DNA of 8,403 bases from Thermoguttaceae bacterium. Its GTDB lineage: Bacteria > Planctomycetota > Planctomycetia > Pirellulales > Thermoguttaceae. Below, in pieces: positions 4,801-8,403 of this stretch. The stretch is taken from positions 1 to 8,403 of the forward strand of contig JANLFZ010000237.1 in the NCBI GenBank assembly GCA_024653385.1, written 5' to 3'. Under the pieces are notes generated by a model. The model worked only from the letters and a program-made list of their open reading frames with translations, was not told where the DNA came from and did not search any database. Every line of letters starts with the position of its first letter. Position 1 is the first letter of the stretch. The position numbers and the translations under genes are program-made.

Positions 4801-7598
4801 GCCCATTCGCGGGGGTTGTCTTCGTCGCCCGGCGTATCGTCGGGAAAGACCGTCTCGATGAGCCGATCGCGCGCGTCGTAGAAGAACTTGGTCACCCGGC
4901 CCTCGGGATCGGTCGCGGTGGAGACCAGACCGTCGGCGGTGTAGGTGTAGGCGATCGTGTTGAGAAGGGGGTCGGTGACCTGGGTCAAGTTCCCGGCCGC
5001 GTCATACGTGTAGCTGTAGACCTTGCCGCCGGCGTCGGTGTGCTGCGTCACCTGGCTGTAGGCGTTGTAGACGAAGGTCTCTTGCGAATAGTCGCCGTGG
5101 GTAATTTTGGTGATGTTGCCCTTGGCGTCGCGCCAGTAGACCGTGTTGCGGTCGAGCTGATCGGTGGACTGGGAGGGGAGCCCGTCGGCGTCGCGGTGCG
5201 TGACGGCGAGGTGGCCGAGCGGATCGTACTGGCCCGTGGACGTGCCGAAGCCGGTCCAATCGTATTGGGTCTGCCACGCCTTGCCGCGGCCGTCGGTGTA
5301 GGTGCTGGCGGCCGCGGCCCAGAGGACGGCGGCGCCGGGCGATTGCGGCGTGCCCGAGCCCGGCGCGAGAAGCCCTTCGGTCTGGTAGGGCGCCAGCGCG
5401 TCGGTGGTGGCGTCGGCCCGGGTCGTGCCGCTGATGCGCCCCGAGAAGGCGTAGTTGAAGGTCGTGGTGAAGTTGCGCGGGTCGGTGCGGCTGGTCATCC
5501 GATTCGAGGCGTCGTAGGCGAAGGTCCAGGCCGATGCGTCGGGCTGGGTGATGGCGGTCAGGCGACCGTTCCCGTCGTGTGCGAGAGTCGTGGTGCGGTT
5601 GGCAGGGTCGGTGATGCCCGTGAGCCAACTGCCCGTGTAGGCGAAGGTGGTGGCCAGGCCATTGGGGTCGGTGATCGACGCGAGGCGTCCCTCGGCATCG
5701 TAGCCATAGGCGATGGCGTTGTTGTTCCGATCGACGAAGGCGGCGAGCTTGCCGGCCGTGTCGAAGCGGAATTGCTCGCCCGTCTTGAGCGTGCGGGTGA
5801 AGGTGTTGTCGGGGTTCTTGACCAGGGTAGAGAAGTCGCCATCGGGCGTAAGGTAGCTCTGGGTGGGCGGGTCCCAGGCGAACCACAGGCTGCGCCCGTC
5901 GCCCAAGTCGAGGATGGCCCCATTGGCCAGGGCGTACACGCGACTGAGGCCCCCCACCTGCCAGCCGGGGCCGACCGGGCTTGTCGCGTAGCTGATCACG
6001 GTGACCATGCCGCTGTTCGTGGTCGTCACGTCGCCCGAGCCATAATGGGCCGTCACGTCGATCTGCCATGCGTAGCGCCCGGTCGCGAGGCCCGAAGCGT
6101 CGGCCTGAAGGGCGATCTGCATCAGGTCGCCCGGGTTCAGGTCGCTGGTGGTGTAGTAGTATTCCTGTCCTTGCACGCCGTTGAACGTGAGGCGGGCGCT
6201 GACGGTCGGCGGCACGGCCCGCGTGGGGTCGATCTGGTAGCGGTCGAGGAAGATCGGCTTGGGCGCTGCCGCCTCGGAGTTGTAGACCAGTCCCACCGCC
6301 GGCGCCCCGGGGTCGTAGCTCGGCAAGAGGTGCGAGAGGTTCAACTCGCCCGTGGCCGACCTCAGCACGTAACCATCCCCCGCGATCGCCTCTTGGCTGT
6401 CAAGGATGAGGTCGGGCGTGACGACCTCGGGGCGCGTGACCGAGACCGGCGGACTGCCTCCCCCGCTGCCTCCGCTGCCGCCGCTGCCGCCGCTTCCCCC
6501 ACTGCCGCCGGTACCATCGTTGATCACCTGAAAGTTGTACTCGAGCACCGTCTGGCTCTGATCGGCGTAAGTCACCCTCAGGCCGATGCGGTTCGCCACG
6601 GAGTTGCCCGAGATGACGTTGCCCCAGTTGAAGCGCAGGCGGTACGTGTCGGCGCCCTGGACATCGCGGGCCGTGGGGGCCAACGACAGGTCCCAGGCGT
6701 AGCTGGCCACGGTCTCGCCTTGCACCTGCGCGCGGAGGTCGACGCTGTCGCCTTCCGACTCGTACTCGACGGCCCCGGTGCTCACGGTCAGTCCATCGTT
6801 CCAATCGACCACGTAGCAGGGACCGCTGCCGAGCGAGTCGAGCAGTCCCTCGCTCTGCCAGGCCGCGGCCAGCACGCCACCGCCGCTCGGCCCCACCACC
6901 CCGCCGCCGGAGACCGCCGGGGCGGAAAGCGCGGTAGACGCGGCGACCGTGGCGGCGACGGCGGTCGAGGCCGCGTTCTCCCTGGCCGACGACTCGTCGG
7001 AGGCCGCGAAGGAAGCCCGCCGGGCCACAAGACGTGGGCCAGGTTCGGCACTCGGCGCGTCGAACGCCGGCGGAGTTCCCTGGACAGGTCCATCGATCGA
7101 CCCCGGCGGCGCCAGGCTCAGGGCTTGGATCTCGGCGGCCAGTTCGAGGTCTTCGGCAGCGGCGGGTGTTAAGGTGGGGAATGCCGCCCTCACCCCCGGC
7201 CCCTCTCCCGCAAGCGGGAGAGGGCAGAACCATTGCTGCCCCGCTGCCGGGAAGGGAGAGGGCGGTTCGGTGGAATTGCCCGGTTGCAGCAACGCCGTCG
7301 CGGCTCCTGACATCGTGTCGTCGTCGAGGTCCAGCGCGGGCGTCTCGCTCATCGCAGTGCCGATCGCCGTTTGGCGGTCTTCATCGAGGATCCAGGCGCG
7401 GCGCGACTCGAAGGGATCGGCCAGCCGGGGCAAGAGTGAACTTCGCGCTGCGGACCCACCGCGCTCCGCAGCCCAGGGGTCCCAGCCGACCACAAGCCCG
7501 GCCGCGCCGAGTGACGTGAACCCTTCGCCCACGACGTACCGTCCTTCCAGCGGCTCGAACCCGATCAGCCGCCGGTATGCGCTATGCCCCCTCCCCAC
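1830..7598 (-). CDS. Giant RHS/YD-repeat protein with LEPR-like N-terminus and variable helical C-terminus
   Basis: RHS-family shell protein of 1,922 residues from the GTG at 7598, probably surface-exposed or secreted. The LEPR-XLL-like motif FEPLEGRYVV is at residues 14-23 and there is no classical signal peptide. Residues 113-137 are REP-derived. An Ala-rich stretch (about 190-235) leads to a beta-rich domain (245-360), then a GGS linker (364-382). The planctomycete-type pre-RHS domain (about 394-535) contains ATGELNLSHLLPSYDPGAP. The barrel entry VGPGWQVGGLSRVY is near 540. About 40 YD repeats run from 613 to 1590. The associated core holds DHLGSVRDR near 1659 and YYYRARYYDAAIGRF, and ends in PSSASDPSGL near 1757, matching the P-x4-DPxGL family boundary. 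The last 165 residues (1758-1922) are helical and of lower GC, and match no toxin I know. RHS shells typically encapsulate C-terminal cargo; whether this tip is toxic is unknown. The true start may be ATG 7626. The stop overlaps the TPR gene. Confidence 0.93.
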   Translation of the reverse strand: MGRGHSAYRRLIGFEPLEGRYVVGEGFTSLGAAGLVVGWDPWAAERGGSAARSSLLPRLADPFESRRAWILDEDRQTAIGTAMSETPALDLDDDTMSGAATALLQPGNSTEPPSPFPAAGQQWFCPLPLAGEGPGVRAAFPTLTPAAAEDLELAAEIQALSLAPPGSIDGPVQGTPPAFDAPSAEPGPRLVARRASFAASDESSARENAASTAVAATVAASTALSAPAVSGGGVVGPSGGGVLAAAWQSEGLLDSLGSGPCYVVDWNDGLTVSTGAVEYESEGDSVDLRAQVQGETVASYAWDLSLAPTARDVQGADTYRLRFNWGNVISGNSVANRIGLRVTYADQSQTVLEYNFQVINDGTGGSGGSGGSGGSGGSGGGSPPVSVTRPEVVTPDLILDSQEAIAGDGYVLRSATGELNLSHLLPSYDPGAPAVGLVYNSEAAAPKPIFLDRYQIDPTRAVPPTVSARLTFNGVQGQEYYYTTSDLNPGDLMQIALQADASGLATGRYAWQIDVTAHYGSGDVTTTNSGMVTVISYATSPVGPGWQVGGLSRVYALANGAILDLGDGRSLWFAWDPPTQSYLTPDGDFSTLVKNPDNTFTRTLKTGEQFRFDTAGKLAAFVDRNNNAIAYGYDAEGRLASITDPNGLATTFAYTGSWLTGITDPANRTTTLAHDGNGRLTAITQPDASAWTFAYDASNRMTSRTDPRNFTTTFNYAFSGRISGTTRADATTDALAPYQTEGLLAPGSGTPQSPGAAVLWAAAASTYTDGRGKAWQTQYDWTGFGTSTGQYDPLGHLAVTHRDADGLPSQSTDQLDRNTVYWRDAKGNITKITHGDYSQETFVYNAYSQVTQHTDAGGKVYSYTYDAAGNLTQVTDPLLNTIAYTYTADGLVSTATDPEGRVTKFFYDARDRLIETVFPDDTPGDEDNPREWATWDTAGNQTSRTDPLGEVTQMAYSTMGRLTQVTLPDETPGDPNDNPKYTYAYDARGNRTSQTDPLNHTTAWTYDALGRVTRQTDPSGAETEFAYDAEGNRVAVTDPLDEVTTFTFDDVGSLVAVTDPLNQTTTFTLDPARQVVEKTDPLSNTTTMAYNVRGWLASVTDPANGTTYRGYTAQGWLSALQESGGGSVVYTYDDAGRVTSIRDELNNTTTLVYDDAGNLVSRTDPLNHTTTWEYDAQNRMTAAVDPLGHRTTYAYDLAGNLLSITDPLNRVTRYEYDAQHRVTKTIDANNAETLYAYDAAGRLASVTDANHNVTSYAYDNDGRLLTETDPLNHQTIYSYDTAGRMTQVQDRNGRRRTFGYDDAGRRTAENWLDGQGQTIRTISYGYDSDGRLTRASDPAATYTFAYDTDDRLASVDNQGTPGVPRLMLSFGYNDRDDRTTRTDSLGAQTAYMYDPAHRMTSLEMFGMGMMRPQVTLGYDAAGRLASLSRRDLYSSGGASVNSTFAYDNADRVTGIAHTAGYSTLASYAFTWDAAGQLTQEVSSDGTVNYTYDPTGQLLSATGWRNETFSYDPLGNRTMPGYQTGSGNRLLSDGSFNYTYDNEGNLLTKTEIATGKVTEYTWDHRNRLTSVKVKDSGGAVLQESTYTYDPFDKRIGVSDDPDGPGPQQATVRWTVYDGLNPYADFDGQGNLTHRHLYGPAVDMIMASLSASGQIVWDLTDHLGSVRDRANTSGQVIDHLAYDSFGRVLAETNPSAGDRFKFTAREFDAATGQYYYRARYYDAAIGRFSSEDPLGLSGGDPNVYRYVTNSPSSASDPSGLRSIPRGSGGGGLDTARFAELYAMYLAFEWAFQQANAIYMQVRQQYNNSLFEQRDIRDKLQAIHQRMSWLRLEGVAAYIAALGVPLGSMSLDMRMTVLGMAQQSVRQQIRYLQSKADLMERRLGDLVHEMPVLRHELSYWNRVRLDAVDQRNSALRRISALLGRL
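1833..2325 (-). other. Variable helical C-terminal domain of the RHS protein (lower GC)
   Basis: These 164 codons follow the DPSGL boundary of the RHS core. The domain begins with a Gly-rich linker (GSGGGG). It is then almost wholly predicted helix: a Tyr/Phe/Gln-rich segment (FAELYAMYLAFEWAFQQANA), a charged heptad-like stretch (EQRDIRDKLQAIHQRM), a weakly hydrophobic centre (GVAAYIAALGVPLGSM), then long coiled-coil-like helices to the C-terminus. Hand-counted lines 1921-2040 and 2161-2280 have 52-55% GC, against 67% at 2401-2460 and 75% at 3301-3360 in the core. This is the position where RHS proteins swap tips. I see no catalytic motif of a nuclease, deaminase or ADP-ribosyltransferase. 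A pore-forming or structural role is as likely as a toxin. Confidence 0.7.
1836..1842 (-). promoter_or_regulatory. Ribosome binding site of the TPR gene, inside the RHS 3' end
   Basis: GGGGAGG on the minus strand lies in the last codons of the RHS gene. It is followed by TTATGATGG, so two ATG codons compete, at spacing 2 and 5. The RHS stop TGA (1832-1830) overlaps both. The arrangement implies translational coupling. Confidence 0.6.
2820..5760 (-). repeat. YD-repeat array of the RHS protein, about 21-residue (63-bp) period
   Basis: About 40 units of the form YxYDxxGRLxxVTDPLNxxT. Between roughly 4,110 and 3,680 at least six consecutive units keep an exact 21-residue spacing, each with the motif (T/V/I)DPLN or DAN and then YEYD, YAYD or YSYD. 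The 5' part of the array is less regular, with longer inserts such as PDDTPGDEDNPREW, which appears again as PDETPGDPNDNPKY. YD repeats form the beta-strands of the RHS shell. The array is coding, not a CRISPR. Confidence 0.9.
6453..6509 (-). repeat. Gly-Gly-Ser linker repeat in the RHS gene
   Basis: Nineteen codons encode (GGS)x5 followed by GGGS, residues 364-382 counted from the GTG start. At the DNA level it is a nine-base tandem repeat (GGCGGCAGC and variants). It joins the beta-rich N-terminal domain to the RHS entry region and should act as a flexible hinge. Such arrays readily change copy number. Confidence 0.9.
7186..7265. repeat. REP-type palindromic repeat inside the RHS coding sequence
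   Basis: A perfect 11-bp inverted repeat, CCCTCTCCCGC (7201-7211) and GCGGGAGAGGG (7214-7224), with an AA loop, is flanked by CCCTCACCCCCGGC (7187-7200). A related half-element, GGGAAGGGAGAGGGCGG, lies at 7249-7265. This looks like a widespread dispersed extragenic palindrome. Here it is translated in the RHS frame as CPLPLAGEGPGVRA, a peptide familiar from repeat-derived ORFs. It sits in a low-complexity segment of the N-terminus, where an in-frame insertion would be tolerated. Confidence 0.7.
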
Positions 7599-7626
7599 GC
7601 TTTGGGTAGATCCGCGAGGCGAACAT
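7582..7626 (-). CDS. Likely true N-terminus of the RHS protein, or a 14-codon leader ORF
   Basis: An ATG at 7626-7624 starts MFASRIYPKRGEGA and stops at TAG 7584-7582. It has the best ribosome binding site in the region: GGGAGG (7638-7633) six bases upstream of the ATG. The frame ends because it is offset by one base from the RHS frame. The two frames overlap in the G4 and G5 runs at 7596-7587. Removing one G from either run would join them as MFASRIYPKRGRGHSAYRR (or with KRGEG) leading straight into FEPLEGR. I therefore think this is the genuine start of the RHS protein, separated by a one-base indel, a sequencing error or a recoding site. The alternative is a short leader peptide coupled to the GTG start. 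The coding signal is strong; the explanation is open. Confidence 0.55.
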   Translation of the reverse strand: MFASRIYPKRGEGA

Positions 7627-7632
7627 GGCTAT

Positions 7633-7638
7633 CCTCCC
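7633..7638 (-). promoter_or_regulatory. Shine-Dalgarno site for the ATG at 7626
   Basis: GGGAGG on the minus strand, six bases before ATG 7626-7624. The GTG at 7598, which opens the long RHS frame, has no comparable purine motif in front of it (the preceding bases are CTACCCAAAGC). This site therefore argues that translation begins at 7626. Confidence 0.65.
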
Positions 7639-7700
7639 ATAAAGAACCGCGCCAACGCCACGCACACGCCGAGTCAGCGCAGGGACCCAACAGCGAAGGC

Positions 7701-7724
7701 GTCAGGCCGGAAACCTGCCCCACG
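7701..7724 (-). repeat. Degenerate copy of a planctomycete-type dispersed repeat
   Basis: On the minus strand this reads GTGGGGCAGGTTTCC followed by GGCCTGAC, a sequence with weak dyad symmetry (CAGG ... CCTG). Its translation in one frame gives VGQVSGL, resembling the VGQVSNL peptides that recur in spurious planctomycete ORFs derived from short dispersed repeats. I recognise the family from memory; no other copy lies in this window, so the assignment rests on that recollection. Confidence 0.4.
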
Positions 7725-7875
7725 GTGGAGGCACACGTGATTTGGAACGCAAACCCGGGACGGATTGAAAACCCGCCCCCCTTGACACGAGGGCGGCCGC
7801 GCGCCCCTCGGCCGGTCGATTCAGAAGTTGCCCACCACAAAAGCGTGCTGACCGACAACGCCCACTAATCTAATC

Positions 7876-7905
7876 CTTCCACCGCCCGTGTCAACGGGCG
7901 GGAAG
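7876..7905 (-). terminator. Hairpin after the EF-G gene, probable terminator
   Basis: An inverted repeat pairs CCGCCCGT (7882-7889) with ACGGGCGG (7894-7901) around a GTCA loop: 8 perfect GC-rich base pairs. A further 4 bp (CTTC 7876-7879 with GAAG 7902-7905) pair beyond a two-base bulge. It lies 36 bp downstream of the EF-G stop. On the minus strand the bases after the hairpin (GATTAGATTAG) are not a proper U tract, so intrinsic termination may be weak or Rho-assisted. It separates EF-G from the RHS gene, which is therefore probably transcribed from its own promoter. Confidence 0.5.
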
Positions 7906-7941
7906 AGAATCCAATAAAAATTCTCGACCGCGCCGCAAGCT

Positions 7942-8403
7942 CTAGCACGCCCCGGCCAGCGCGGATTTCTTCCGTTCGGCGATCACCTCGCGCTCGATGC
8001 TCGGGGGCAGGCGCTTGTATCGGGCGAACTCGAGGGTAAAGGTGCCCTGGCCCTGGGTCATGCTCCGCAGGTCGGTGGAGTAGCCGAACGTCTCGGCCAG
8101 CGGCACCTCGCCTTCGATCTGCGCGCTTGGGCCGTGGATTTCCGTCCCCATGACGATTCCGCGGCGCGCCGTCAGATCGCCGACGACGGCCCCTTGGAAC
8201 TGGCTCGGGCACTCGATCTCGATCTTCATGACGGGTTCGAGCAGCACGGGCCGGGTCTTGGGGAAGGTTTCGCGCATGGCGGTCTGGGCGCAGATCTGGA
8301 AGGCCAGATCCGAGCTATCGACCTCGTGGTACGAGCCGTCTTCGAGAATCACCTTGAGTCCCACGACGGGGTAGCCGGCCATCGCCAAGGGCCCCGTGGC
8401 CGG
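7942..8403 (-). CDS. fusA: Elongation factor G, C-terminal part (5' end outside window)
   Basis: Translation GTPase that drives tRNA and mRNA translocation on the ribosome in the cytoplasm. The visible 153 codons cover the end of domain IV and all of domain V. The frame is open to the window edge, so the gene continues beyond 8403; the TTG at 8388 and ATG at 8382 are internal codons. Recognisable family segments, in order, are GPLAMAGYPVVGLKVIL, then DGSYHEVDSSDLAFQI, then RPVLLEPVMKIEIECP (start of domain V), then GDLTARRGIVMG, and finally a TQGQGTFTLEFARYKRLP strand near the C-terminus. The stop is TAG at 7944-7942. All these blocks are canonical and I see no truncation at the 3' end. Planctomycetes often carry several EF-G paralogues, so this could be a fusA-like copy rather than the main translation factor; nothing here shows a link to str-operon genes. 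Family assignment is very secure, the exact paralogue is not. Confidence 0.95.
   Translation of the reverse strand, partial: PATGPLAMAGYPVVGLKVILEDGSYHEVDSSDLAFQICAQTAMRETFPKTRPVLLEPVMKIEIECPSQFQGAVVGDLTARRGIVMGTEIHGPSAQIEGEVPLAETFGYSTDLRSMTQGQGTFTLEFARYKRLPPSIEREVIAERKKSALAGAC

Larger units (their letters stand above)
7632..7875. other. Intergenic region between EF-G and the RHS gene
   Basis: About 240 bp without a convincing gene. It should hold the promoter of the RHS operon, because a strong hairpin closes EF-G upstream, but I see no clear -35/-10 pair on the minus strand. It contains one degenerate dispersed repeat (7701-7724) and a GC-palindromic patch around 7791-7806. Open frames across it on both strands lack ribosome binding sites and look non-coding. 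Confidence 0.5.

Noticed and set aside
2820..5760. Regular repeats as a possible CRISPR array
   Set aside because: Repeats are 63-bp, degenerate, uninterrupted by unique spacers and continuously coding for YD motifs.
4032..7172. A 1,046-codon open frame on the plus strand, opposite the RHS gene
   Set aside because: It is the antisense shadow of a GC-rich, periodic YD-repeat gene. The product is a monotonous Val/Gly/Arg-rich string with no domain, and the opposite strand has clear RHS motifs throughout.
7782..7787. TTGACA on the plus strand as a -35 box
   Set aside because: The sequence 17 bases downstream is GC-only (CCCTCGG) with no -10 element, and no plus-strand gene follows.
7565..7858. 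A 97-codon minus-strand open frame upstream of the RHS gene
   Set aside because: It overlaps the intergenic region and repeat relic, ends inside the RHS gene in another frame, and shows no protein family; VGQVSGL in it is repeat-derived.
7942..8388. Treating the EF-G fragment as a complete 148-aa gene starting at 8388
   Set aside because: The start would be a TTG inside a conserved EF-G motif (GPLAMAGYPVV), and the frame continues with EF-G-like residues to the window edge.

Overview
The window is GC-rich bacterial DNA, and every gene I can support lies on the minus strand, so the gene order runs from high to low coordinates. I infer a planctomycete, probably of the Pirellulales type. The giant protein opens with FEPLEGRYVV, close to the LEPR-XLL N-terminal motif typical of planctomycete exported proteins. 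The region between its linker and its YD repeats looks like the planctomycete RHS layout I know. Two sequences look like dispersed repeats common in those genomes (one encodes PLPLAGEGPGVR, the other reads VGQVSGL). This is family knowledge, not a search result.

Layout in transcription order: (1) 8403-7942, the C-terminal part of elongation factor G (domains IV end and V), cut by the window edge and followed by a strong hairpin at 7905-7876. (2) 7875-7632, about 240 bp with no gene, holding a degenerate dispersed repeat. (3) 7626/7598-1830, a roughly 1,920-residue RHS/YD-repeat protein: LEPR-like N-terminus, Ala-rich region carrying a REP palindrome, beta-rich domain, GGS linker, pre-barrel domains, about 40 YD repeats, the RHS-associated core ending in DPSGL, then a 165-residue helical C-terminal domain of visibly lower GC. 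(4) 1833-805, a secreted TPR protein whose start overlaps the RHS stop. (5) 701-240, a 153-residue single-pass membrane protein. (6) 130-1, the start of a paralogue of (5), cut by the window edge.

The RHS gene and the TPR gene are translationally coupled, and the two small membrane-protein genes are a tandem duplication downstream. This resembles an RHS C-terminal-tip module followed by accessory or immunity-like genes, with all products predicted to be exported or membrane-bound. That functional reading is a hypothesis: the C-terminal domain is helical and matches no toxin family I recognise.

The most notable observations are these. The annotated RHS frame opens at a weak GTG, while a well-placed Shine-Dalgarno and ATG lie just upstream in another frame, separated only by two short G runs. 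The RHS tip differs in base composition from its core. A hairpin is conserved between the Shine-Dalgarno and the ATG in both membrane-protein paralogues. A REP-type palindrome is translated inside the RHS N-terminus.
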